A DNA stretch of 64,000 nucleotides. Source: Mycolicibacterium rhodesiae NBB3 (GTDB taxonomy: Bacteria > Actinomycetota > Actinomycetes > Mycobacteriales > Mycobacteriaceae). A program made the translations under genes and the position numbers. The notes beneath the pieces were generated by a model. The model had not been told where the DNA came from and made no database searches. It saw only the letters and a program-made list of their open reading frames with translations. Positions within the stretch are counted from its first letter, which is position 1. Each line of letters starts with the position of its first letter. This document shows positions 34,204 through 41,388 of this stretch, in pieces. The stretch lies in NCBI RefSeq assembly GCF_000230895.2, contig NC_016604.1:2852001-2916000 (forward strand), written 5' to 3'.

Positions 34204-35042
34204 TCCCGCAACCGGCGGGTCTGAACCTCCAACAACTGCGCGGTATCGCCGCCCGCCGGCGCGGTTCACGAGCGCACCAGCATCTGCTCGACCGCATCAG
34301 TGAACACCTCGACGAGCACGACGGGTTCGTCTCCTGGAGCGGCGGGAAGGACTCCACCGTCGTCGTCGACCTCGCCCGCCAAGTCGACCCGCACATCCCG
34401 GTGGTGTTCTTCGACAGCGGCCTGCAATTTCCCGAGACGATTCAGTACCTCGAGGACCTGGCAGAGGCGTGGCGGCTGAACTATCACGTCATCACCGCTG
34501 ACCCGGACCTGCTGACCGTGCTAGTCGCTGGCGGCGGGTTCAGCCATGAAGCTCCGGACCGGCGGTTGCGCGGCCAGCTGGCCGACATCATGATCACCGG
34601 CCCCGCCAACGAAGCGCACCGCCGCTACGGCAGGGGCTCTCTGTGGGGTGTGCGCGCCGAGGAATCTCACGGCCGGCGCATGCTGTACCGGCGCGGCCTG
34701 GGGGCTGAAACCCGTGCGCGACAACAACTGTCACGCGAAGATGTGCGGGCCGAGGCAGGCGGGGTGGTGCGGCGCGCCGACAGCACCGTGACCTATGGCC
34801 CGATCTGGGACTGGCAACGCTCGCACGTCTTTGAGTACCTGGCCGGGCGCGGCATCGAACCCAACCCGCTGTACCGCAAGCTCGCTGAGCTCGGGGTGCC
34901 GGAGCAACAGATCCGTGTCGACTCCATCATCGACGCCTCGAAGTTGTCCAATGGTCACATCGCGTGGCTGCAGAAGGGATGGCCTGACTTGTTTGATCGC
35001 CTCGCCGCGGCGGCGTTGCCGAGGCTTAGTGAATGGGTCTGA
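34200..35042 (+). CDS. cysH: CysH-like PP-loop protein associated with type IV-B CRISPR
   Basis: A 280-residue PAPS-reductase-fold protein. The PP-loop FVSWSGGKDSTVVVDLA (residues about 42-58) binds adenosine nucleotides; PVVFFDSGLQFPETIQYLEDL and YGPIWDWQRSHVFEYL are the other family blocks. The C-terminal redox motif of true PAPS/APS reductases (ECGxH) is absent, so it is unlikely to reduce sulphate. CysH-like genes are the diagnostic accessory of type IV-B CRISPR loci, and this one lies 2 kb from csf1. The symbol marks family resemblance only. It overlaps the upstream gene by 4 bp. Confidence 0.82.
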   Translation: MIPQPAGLNLQQLRGIAARRRGSRAHQHLLDRISEHLDEHDGFVSWSGGKDSTVVVDLARQVDPHIPVVFFDSGLQFPETIQYLEDLAEAWRLNYHVITADPDLLTVLVAGGGFSHEAPDRRLRGQLADIMITGPANEAHRRYGRGSLWGVRAEESHGRRMLYRRGLGAETRARQQLSREDVRAEAGGVVRRADSTVTYGPIWDWQRSHVFEYLAGRGIEPNPLYRKLAELGVPEQQIRVDSIIDASKLSNGHIAWLQKGWPDLFDRLAAAALPRLSEWV

Positions 35043-35128
35043 CGTCTGCGGGCGTTGGTAGCATTGGTTCACGACGGGCAGGCCGGCAAGGGGCAGGCCC
35101 GGCAGAACTCCAGGAAGGGAGAATGATT

Positions 35129-35974
35129 ATGACTGTTGGACTGGCAGGTGTGTTGCCTGCCGCTGTCCGTGACCAGGAGGACGACATCGACGAGCAGCCG
35201 TACCTGTGGTCAGACCTGCTCGCGCGCCGCAACGCGCTGAGCCTGCAGGTCGAGGATCTCGTACCGGTACTTCGGGTGGACCTGCGTAAGTACCGCTCGC
35301 GGGAGACTGGCGCCTTGGAGGTCGGCCCGGATCTCGTCGACGAGTTGATTGCGATGGAGGAGTTCGTCGCCGGCGAGGCGAGCAAGCTGCTCGACGCGGC
35401 GCCGGCCGAGGGAACGGTGGTGCTGCAGGCCGTCGTCGACCAAGGCGACTTCGAGACCGCGTATCCGGACGCGCGCACCCTGCGCGACCTCGTTCCCTAC
35501 CCGATGTCGCTGCAGCACGTCGCTGTGGGCCGTGCCGCTGCTGAGCTGAGCCGGCGGGGCCGCAACGTCGACGTGCACCGCGGCGATCGCCGCGCTGACC
35601 TGACCGTGCGCCGGCTCGCGGCCGGCCTGCTGAAGGACGAAACCGCCCGGCTCCTCGGTCTCGACGAGAAGAAGTACGCCAAGTTCGAGCGCAGCACCAC
35701 CGCGCCGCCGGCTGGGCTGGTGGCAGAGCTGCAGGCGGTCGAGGACTTCATCACCACCAGCGCCGACCAGCTCGAGGTCACCGAAGCCGCCGGCGTAAGC
35801 GTCGTGATGATGATCGACGACCAGGATTCGTTCGAGCGGGCCTACCCGCAGGCCCGCACTCAGCGCGACGGAGTGGTCTACCCGCGTCGGGTGCACCGGG
35901 TTGCGGCGGCGCGACGGGCCCACACCCTCGAGGCCGCCGGCGGATCGGTGCGCATCGCGGTCGCGGAGCGGTAG
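35129..35974 (+). CDS. Protein built of two duplicated DNA-binding-like units
   Basis: A 281-residue protein. Two homologous halves can be aligned: LLARRNALSLQVEDLVPVL with RSRETGALEVGPDLVDEL in the first, and LAAGLLKDETARLLGLDEKKY with ERSTTAPPAGLVAEL in the second. Each is followed by an acidic VVxxQGDFExAYPDART-type stretch (FETAYPDARTLRDLVPYP versus FERAYPQARTQRDGVVYP). Each unit begins like a Cro/C1-type HTH. GGGAG lies 8 bp before the ATG at 35129, which decides this start over 35033 and 35123. It is the last gene before a very strong hairpin. Possible regulator of the cargo. Confidence 0.6.
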   Translation: MTVGLAGVLPAAVRDQEDDIDEQPYLWSDLLARRNALSLQVEDLVPVLRVDLRKYRSRETGALEVGPDLVDELIAMEEFVAGEASKLLDAAPAEGTVVLQAVVDQGDFETAYPDARTLRDLVPYPMSLQHVAVGRAAAELSRRGRNVDVHRGDRRADLTVRRLAAGLLKDETARLLGLDEKKYAKFERSTTAPPAGLVAELQAVEDFITTSADQLEVTEAAGVSVVMMIDDQDSFERAYPQARTQRDGVVYPRRVHRVAAARRAHTLEAAGGSVRIAVAER

Positions 35975-36020
35975 CCGAAGGTCGCCGATGGGGTTCCGAG
36001 GGAACCCAAAGGCGCTCAAT

Positions 36021-36071
36021 GTTAACTACCCACTCCCCACCCGGCACAGGGGTGGGGAGTGGGTAGTTAAC
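36021..36071. terminator. Perfect 22-bp stem-loop ending the cargo
   Basis: A perfect inverted repeat of 22 bp per arm (36021-36042 and 36050-36071) with a 7-nt loop GGCACAG; the arm begins GTTAACTACCCACTCC. It follows the last cargo gene by 46 bp and precedes the repeats in front of tniQ, so it probably insulates the transposition genes from read-through. Confidence 0.8.
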
Positions 36072-36095
36072 GCGTTGCCGCCGTGACGCTGCTGC

Positions 36096-36180
36096 TGTCG
36101 AGATGCAACGAAGATGAACAAACGCGCCGAATTGTTAAACAAGGTGATTAGCGCATCTAATCATCGCTACTCAGCGATTA
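36096..36180. repeat. Iteron-like repeats in front of tniQ
   Basis: TGTCGAGATGCAACGAAG (36096-36113) and the following ATGAACAA match the core of the repeats at 20.0-20.3 kb. TTGTTAAACAAG (36133-36144) is the reverse complement of the CTTGTTTAACAA there. Two small hairpins follow: GATTAG/CTAATC (36146-36162) and ATCGCT/AGCGAT (36164-36179). They are probably protein-binding sites at a transposon or cargo boundary. From 36181 to the tniQ start no gene is seen. Confidence 0.65.
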
Positions 36181-36277
36181 AAGCCCAGGTCAAGGCCTTC
36201 TCTCTTGCTGGCTCGACCTGAGCAGGATCGTTCAACTTGCCGTCGGTTCCGTTCAAGTTGCTCGTCGCGGTGTCGTA

Positions 36278-38029
36278 GTGCCTCGCCGTCGCCTGCCTCT
36301 ACGGATCGAGCCACTAGCGGGTGAGGCGGTCGATTCCTGGCTCGAGGCGACGGCGGCGCACATGGACATGACGGTCGGTGTGCTCGCGCGAATGGTAGGA
36401 CTATCGGTCGCAACGAGGCCGGCATGGATCAGGTGGATCGGCCCCGACGAGTTGAATGCCCTGGAGGCAGCTACGGGCGTATCAGGAGTCTCGATCCAGT
36501 CGATGACGCTGCAGGCCTACGACACCAGAGCGCTGGGGCTTCAACCGATTTCGCACCGGCTTGATCCGGCATTCCCATTCGGGGCGTTGCCGCGTTCGAG
36601 GTTCTGCCCGCGATGCTTGAGGGCGACGCAGGGCCGTTGGCAACTTGGCTGGCGTCTGGGTTGGTCGTTCCTGTGCGTTGAGCATCGATGTCTACTCGTT
36701 GATGTTTGCCCCAATTGCGGGAAACATCAACGGCGACAACAGAACTATTCGCGCACACCCACGCCAACCAAGTGCGCGTGCGGCTGCGACTTGATCGGAG
36801 TTCGCAGCCAGACGCTCGGCGATGAGCATCCATTCGTCGAAGCGCAGCGTGTGGTGTCCGAGATCATCGCCGGCGAGGTCGCGACGTTCGGCATCTTCGC
36901 GACCATGCATACTTCAGCGCGGGAAGCCCTGACGCAGATCAGAAGTATCGCCAACCGCGTCTTGAATTACGCGTCGATCCACGGCCTCGAAGCAGTGCAA
37001 CCATCTGAACTGACCGATGGACTCCGTGCCGATGTCATAGCCGGTAAGCCGTCGCAGGCGAGGCACACCCTGAATGACAGTGCGCCTGCGCGGGCTGTCG
37101 ATACGGCCATAGGAGTCAGCGCAGCGCTCAGCATCTTGCGGCTCCCGGATGTCAGTCGCGCCGGCGTGAGCGCACGGTGGATCGTCGATGGGCAGAACGC
37201 GGATACCGGACCAGCCGAGTTGAGGTCGTGTGGCCGTGACGGGGCACTGTCGGCGGCGATCGCGATCGAGGCCCGCCGTCCAGCGCTCGGCCCGGAACTG
37301 CAGTTGCGGTACCGGGCAGCCGTGACGATGCCCTGCGCGCCGGATATCGACCTGCCACGTGTGTCGAGCATTGCGGCGTCGTTGCCAAGTGTGCTGTGGC
37401 GTGAATGGTCGGACCGGCTCCTGCTGGACGTTCGCCGCACCTTGGCGATGCGGAGGACGTTGTCTTGCGCAACGCTTCTGGTCGGGAGTACGGTGAAACC
37501 CGTTGCGGCAGCGCGGCTTCTCGGCGAAGTCATCACCCCGAACGCTCTGAACCATCGATTGTGGGTCCTGCAAGGATCAGCCTACTGGTTGCCGATGTGC
37601 GCCGCGCTGATTCGGCTCAGCGACTACCTGGATGCCAACGGCGCGCTCATCGATTACGGGCGGCGTCGCCGCCTCGACTACTCCACCCTCCTGCGAAACG
37701 ACGCATGGCAGCAAATGCGCCGTAGCGACGGCAGTCAGCTACGGATCCGTTCGGTGGCGGCCGCACGCAGCTACCTCGTCGCCGAATTAGGTGGCAGCGC
37801 GAGGCGCGATACGCAGGATGTGGTATCGGTCGCGGCCTTCGAGAAAGCGCTGACTTCCGACTTGAGAACGACTTTGGCGGTGAGGGCGCAAACCTTTCTG
37901 TTCGAGCAAGGAATCGACGAGCCGGTCTCGTGGCACCCGCCGCTCGGTCTCCTCAAGGATCTGGCGCTGCCGCAGCCGAAAATGACACGCGTCGGAACGC
38001 ACGCACAGCAAACTCAATGCGCGGGTTAA
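36278..38029 (+). CDS. tniQ: TniQ-family transposition targeting protein (first copy)
   Basis: A 583-residue TniQ/TnsD-like protein. The N-terminal block (PLRIEPLAGEAVDSWLEATAAHM, PRSRFCPRCLRATQGRWQLGWRLGWSFLCVEH, RCLLVDVCPNCG, CACGCDLIG) contains the zinc-binding CxxC-H-CxxC pattern that is the family hallmark. A long helical C-terminal region extends it beyond short TniQ proteins, as in TnsD-type target selectors. It starts at GTG 36278 and heads the tns gene set. TniQ bridges TnsC to a target-recognition factor, which in known systems can be DNA-bound TnsD or a CRISPR effector. Confidence 0.9.
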   Translation: MPRRRLPLRIEPLAGEAVDSWLEATAAHMDMTVGVLARMVGLSVATRPAWIRWIGPDELNALEAATGVSGVSIQSMTLQAYDTRALGLQPISHRLDPAFPFGALPRSRFCPRCLRATQGRWQLGWRLGWSFLCVEHRCLLVDVCPNCGKHQRRQQNYSRTPTPTKCACGCDLIGVRSQTLGDEHPFVEAQRVVSEIIAGEVATFGIFATMHTSAREALTQIRSIANRVLNYASIHGLEAVQPSELTDGLRADVIAGKPSQARHTLNDSAPARAVDTAIGVSAALSILRLPDVSRAGVSARWIVDGQNADTGPAELRSCGRDGALSAAIAIEARRPALGPELQLRYRAAVTMPCAPDIDLPRVSSIAASLPSVLWREWSDRLLLDVRRTLAMRRTLSCATLLVGSTVKPVAAARLLGEVITPNALNHRLWVLQGSAYWLPMCAALIRLSDYLDANGALIDYGRRRRLDYSTLLRNDAWQQMRRSDGSQLRIRSVAAARSYLVAELGGSARRDTQDVVSVAAFEKALTSDLRTTLAVRAQTFLFEQGIDEPVSWHPPLGLLKDLALPQPKMTRVGTHAQQTQCAG

Positions 38030-38124
38030 TTTCCTGCTAAATGCGGTGATCTGGTGGTGCAGTTACCTCCCCGTGGGTTTAGCGTCTCGTTCCTGACTGT
38101 AGGGACAACCTGGGAGGTAGACAG

Positions 38125-38889
38125 ATGACTTCGCGCACATCGACGAAAGTTCGATCCGTTGACGAACCGGCCGCCGAGCTGTGGTGGTTCGTGCGTTTCC
38201 ACGACGGTGACGTCATCGAGTGGTGCTGGCGTGATAGTGGGGCTCCGCCACTCGACGAGCTAGCCGCGATCCGTACTCCGCGGTCTTCGTCGCGCAATCG
38301 GCACATTCCGGTGTCCGCGTACTCGATGACGAATGCTGCTGTCCTTCATCTGGAGTCAGGGCTCGAGCACGATCTCCTGCGACGGCTCGACCGCGACCCA
38401 ACGATCCGCCGGATGGTCGCTCAACCGCTTCGGCTGCAATGGACTGGTACCGAACCGGCGAGCCACACCCTTGATCTGCTGACCGTCGATGACTCCGGTG
38501 CTGTGACGGTGTGGGACGTCCGCGCGCTAGACGAGCAAGATGATGACTTCCGCGCCAAGAGTCGGGTCACTCGCGACGCCTGTGGCATCGCCGGGTGGCG
38601 TTACGAGGTCTTCAGCGGCCTCGACATCATCGAACGCATGAACCTGTTGTGGTTGCACGGGTTCCGGCGGCGACCACCATGGGCCGACCGATATGAGGAC
38701 GCCATCCGCACGATGGCCTCCGCCGGAAAGGTCACCCTCGCCGCGCTCTTCGGTGCGGACGACGGCTCCGAGGAAGTCAAGCCGGTCGTGTGGCACCTGC
38801 TCTGGGCCGGCGACCTGTGCGCCGACATGAATGCGCCGTGGACGCCGCACACCGAGGTGACGTTGGGTAGCGGGGTGCGTCATGACTAG
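38125..38889 (+). CDS. tnsA: TnsA-like endonuclease of a Tn7-like transposon
   Basis: A 254-residue protein of restriction-endonuclease-like fold. The catalytic series expected in TnsA is visible: ESGLEHDLLRRLDRDP (Glu near residue 78), SHTLDLLTVDDSG (Asp near 114) and VTVWDVRALD, where the usual (E/Q)xK is DxR. The rest, including FRAKSRVTRDACGIAGWRYEVF, follows the family layout. In Tn7, TnsA cuts the 5' ends of the transposon while TnsB cuts the 3' ends. The stop overlaps the start of tnsB by 8 bp. The DxR replacement leaves activity uncertain. Confidence 0.75.
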   Translation: MTSRTSTKVRSVDEPAAELWWFVRFHDGDVIEWCWRDSGAPPLDELAAIRTPRSSSRNRHIPVSAYSMTNAAVLHLESGLEHDLLRRLDRDPTIRRMVAQPLRLQWTGTEPASHTLDLLTVDDSGAVTVWDVRALDEQDDDFRAKSRVTRDACGIAGWRYEVFSGLDIIERMNLLWLHGFRRRPPWADRYEDAIRTMASAGKVTLAALFGADDGSEEVKPVVWHLLWAGDLCADMNAPWTPHTEVTLGSGVRHD

Positions 38890-39400
38890 TGTTCGCACCG
38901 TCCTCGTCGACGGCGCTCGACTCCTAACCGATTCCGGCACAGCCCAGGTACTTTCGGTCGACGACAGCGGTGTGGGTTTGCGGTACTCCTGGGGCGACGC
39001 AAGCACGATCAGCTGGGCCGACCTCGGCACCCTCCGCTCCATTGAGGACGGCATTGCCGAAGCGCTGAGCGAACCGCTGCAGCCAGTGTGGGACGGTCTC
39101 GACGAGGCCATCCGCTCCGCCGCACTCACGCGACTGGAGATCGTGCAGGAGATTATTACCGGCTACCGCGACGGCCATCCCGCCTTCGCGCGCGAGGGTG
39201 AACCGCGGTCACCGTTCGGGCCGGGATTCGGCGTATCCGAGCACAAGCGCTGCATCGCGATGGCCAAGCAACTCAACCTCGAGGCGAAGTTCGATCGCGA
39301 CCTTCAACGTCGCCTCGCCGAAGGTGACCTCAAGTCCGGGGGCGTCAGCGAGCAGACCATCAGACGTTGGGTTCGGGAGTTCAAGCGAGACGGGCTACTT
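38882..39400 (+). pseudogene. tnsB: tnsB, 5' part (interrupted by the Tn554-like element)
   Basis: The first 173 codons of a Tn7-like transposase. They contain a helix-rich N-terminal domain and an HTH (SEHKRCIAMAKQLNLEAKF, GGVSEQTIRRWVREFKRDGLL). The family-like sequence ends at CTACTT (39395-39400), after which the frame runs into foreign sequence. The missing part resumes in frame at 48661. Joining codon 173 to the GCG at 48661 yields DGLL-ALIDGRTVRPSK, the expected linker of TnsB proteins. The N-terminal fragment alone cannot transpose. Confidence 0.85.
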
Positions 39401-39463
39401 CACTGGACTTGTCAAAGGTTGTTAAGGGGAGCCGCAGTCCATCTGGCGGGTGGTTTGCTTCCG

Positions 39464-40060
39464 TCAGCGGCTTGGCCCCATCACTCCGTGACCCATACCG
39501 GGACCCATCATTCCGTGACCCATGCCAGGTCCCATCATCCCGCCGCCCATCATTCCGCTCATCATCGCCGGCATCCCTTCGACGACGAATCCGGTGACTT
39601 CGCGGGCGTGTTCGCGAATGGCGTTGGTCAGTTCTGGGTCGCTGGAGGTTTCGACCACCACCACGCCGCTGGGTGTGAGCGTGATCTGACGTTGATAATC
39701 GGCAGCGCGGCGGAACAGGGTGGGCAGGCTTGAGCTCATGCAGGTGACTTCACTGCCCTGATCGAGGTGGGTGTACATCGATGAGACGTGGGCCTGCAGT
39801 TCGGTGACGAGGTCGGCGGAGTCGGATTCGGTGGTGGTGCGCACGCCTCCGGGAATCTCTTCCACGCTGCGTCGAAGCTCCTGATGCCGCATGAACATGT
39901 TCATGTAGGCGCGCATGTCCATGCCGGTCGCGCCACCCATCCCGGGTTGGGCACGGCTGATTGGTATGTCGATAATGTTGCGCAAGACATACCCCAGGCC
40001 GAAGAGGGCCCCACCGGTGGCGAGCATTCTCAGCGCCGCTCGCCTGCTCATTCCGGTCAT
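39464..40060 (-). CDS. Tat-exported protein with Met/Gly/His-rich metal-binding tail
   Basis: About 198 residues from ATG 40060. A twin-arginine signal (MSRRAALRMLATGGALFGLGY) leads a helical domain (MDMRAYMNMFMRHQELRRSVEEI, then SADLVTELQAHVSSMYTHL) containing one Cys and several Met and His. The C-terminus is a tandem MMGPGMGHG-type repeat. Methionine-rich tails bind Cu(I) or Ag(I) outside the membrane. It is third in a set behind a CsoR/RicR-type operator, so copper sequestration is the likely role. Confidence 0.65.
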   Translation of the reverse strand: MTGMSRRAALRMLATGGALFGLGYVLRNIIDIPISRAQPGMGGATGMDMRAYMNMFMRHQELRRSVEEIPGGVRTTTESDSADLVTELQAHVSSMYTHLDQGSEVTCMSSSLPTLFRRAADYQRQITLTPSGVVVVETSSDPELTNAIREHAREVTGFVVEGMPAMMSGMMGGGMMGPGMGHGMMGPGMGHGVMGPSR

Positions 40061-40234
40061 TTCCGATGATCCCTTCGCGTGCTCGACGTGTGCCGTGACA
40101 ATCGCGTTGTGGGCGAACGCCGCGGTGCGAGTTGCGTCCGTCTTGGGGCTATGGCGGCTTCGTGGCCGACGATGGCCGACTCGACGAGACAACGTGAAAT
40201 TGCTGCCGTCGCAGCGTGAACCTGTGCTTGTGCG

Positions 40235-40591
40235 CTACGGCCGAGGTGTGGTTGGAGTGGTTGTCGGCGGCTGCGACTGGCCGGGCCCCAAGGGGCCAGA
40301 GGGCCCCATGTTCCCCGGTGGCCACGAGCCCTGCGGTCCCATCATGCCGGGTCCCATCATGCCGGGTCCCATCATGCCGGGTCCCATCATGCCGGGCGTT
40401 CCTTGACAGTGCCCCCGATTGCCGCCGAAACCGTCGGTGGCCCTGCCGATGAAGAACCCGGAAAAGAACACCACCGCAACGATGAACACCGCAGCGGCGG
40501 CAATACCACTCCACGCCAAGGCGTGGTTCACCCCTCTGCGCTGTCCGGCCGCGGCGATTCGTTCGCTCGTTGATTCAGGTGTATCGGTCAT
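40235..40591 (-). CDS. Single-pass membrane protein with GMMGP repeats
   Basis: A 118-residue protein: cytosolic N-terminus, one membrane helix (WSGIAAAAVFIVAVVFFSGFFIG) and an exported tail with four GMMGP repeats and a Pro-rich end. The DNA behind the repeats is four identical 15-bp units. AAGGAG about 9 bp before ATG 40591 decides this start over 40618. Probably a surface Cu(I)/Ag(I)-binding protein co-expressed with its neighbours. Confidence 0.6.
   Translation of the reverse strand: MTDTPESTSERIAAAGQRRGVNHALAWSGIAAAAVFIVAVVFFSGFFIGRATDGFGGNRGHCQGTPGMMGPGMMGPGMMGPGMMGPQGSWPPGNMGPSGPLGPGQSQPPTTTPTTPRP
40336..40395. repeat. Four perfect 15-bp tandem repeats (GTCCCATCATGCCGG)
   Basis: Four identical units of GTCCCATCATGCCGG in the coding sequence of the Met-rich protein, each encoding five residues (PGMMG on the minus strand). 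Exact identity suggests recent expansion or slippage. Confidence 0.95.
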
Positions 40592-40681
40592 TCTTTCAAT
40601 CTCCTTCGCTGCATCCATTTTTGAGGTCCTCGGTCGACTGGCACCGCGCTATCGGCCGACGCTGAGCTGTCGGCACGTGAG

Positions 40682-40963
40682 TCATCGCGGTTCCTGGTGT
40701 TCGCGCAGCAGCGTCATCCGCCGCAGATACTCATCCTCATCGATGTCGCCGCGCGCAAACCGTTGGGCTAGAGCATTTTCCGGCCGCGACCAGGTCCCTG
40801 AATCCGTGCGGTTGCGCTGTGCATCGCTACCGGCGAGATGCCGAACGGCCAGCACGACCGCGGTGATCAGGGCGGCCGACAACAGCACCATCACCACGCC
40901 CATGAGGATCCAGCCGCCCCATCCCCAACCGCCCCACATGCAGTCGTCTGTGCCGTACATCAT
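40682..40963 (-). CDS. SHOCT-domain membrane protein
   Basis: A 93-residue protein with Trp/Gly-rich N-terminus (CMWGGWGWGGWILMG), one membrane helix (VVMVLLSAALITAVVLAV) and a C-terminal SHOCT motif (ENALAQRFARGDIDEDEYLRRMTLL). Proteins of this type accompany copper-efflux operons in actinobacteria, but their role is unclear. It is the first gene downstream of the CsoR/RicR-type operator at 41170. Confidence 0.75.
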   Translation of the reverse strand: MMYGTDDCMWGGWGWGGWILMGVVMVLLSAALITAVVLAVRHLAGSDAQRNRTDSGTWSRPENALAQRFARGDIDEDEYLRRMTLLREHQEPR

Positions 40964-41169
40964 GGTGGTGAACCCCTTTCATCTGACTGGCCGGGAAATG
41001 TCTCACCTGACACCACGATGGACTGGCAGGGCGCTCGGGCGGTAGGGCCGATGTGCCTCAACATGCCCGCAAGCCGTGCCGAAACCAGAAAGTGCCTGTC
41101 TCCGTAGTTCGGCGGCATTGGCTCGAGGATCATTTTCCTGCTACCTCTCAGCGTGAACCCTATTCTCCA

Positions 41170-41185
41170 ATACCCCTGCGGGTAT
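41170..41185. promoter_or_regulatory. CsoR/RicR-type copper operator
   Basis: ATACCC-CTGC-GGGTAT is a perfect palindrome matching copper-sensing CsoR-family boxes (TACCC near-palindromes). It lies about 200 bp before the SHOCT gene and the Met-rich genes on the minus strand. No CsoR or RicR gene is in this window, so a regulator elsewhere would be needed. The rest of 40964-41388 shows no gene I trust. Confidence 0.65.
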
Positions 41186-41388
41186 AGCAAGGGCGGTTTT
41201 CGGGGCGGATCCAACACGGCGTGGCGATCCGTGCCGCTCCGGCGACCCGACCGCCCGCGGATATGCCCTTGACCGGCCCTGTGTGCGCGGTGTGGTGGTG
41301 TGTGGGTTGGCATGCGGCCTCAGCCCGGTTCGCTTTCCCTGCCACGGGGCGTGTGCGCTGATGGAGATTGTCGGACAACTCCCGCCGA

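Noticed and set aside
34200..35042. CysH-like gene considered as a genuine sulphate-assimilation PAPS reductase
   Set aside because: The C-terminal catalytic Cys motif is absent, no other sulphur-assimilation gene is in the operon, and the csf context explains it better.
40336..40395. 15-bp repeats considered as CRISPR or iterons
   Set aside because: They are contiguous, without spacers, and encode a GMMGP repeat in a protein.
40960..41313. Minus-strand frame of 117 codons upstream of the SHOCT gene
   Set aside because: It spans the CsoR-type operator, is rich in Arg and Pro without a domain, and looks like leader and promoter DNA.
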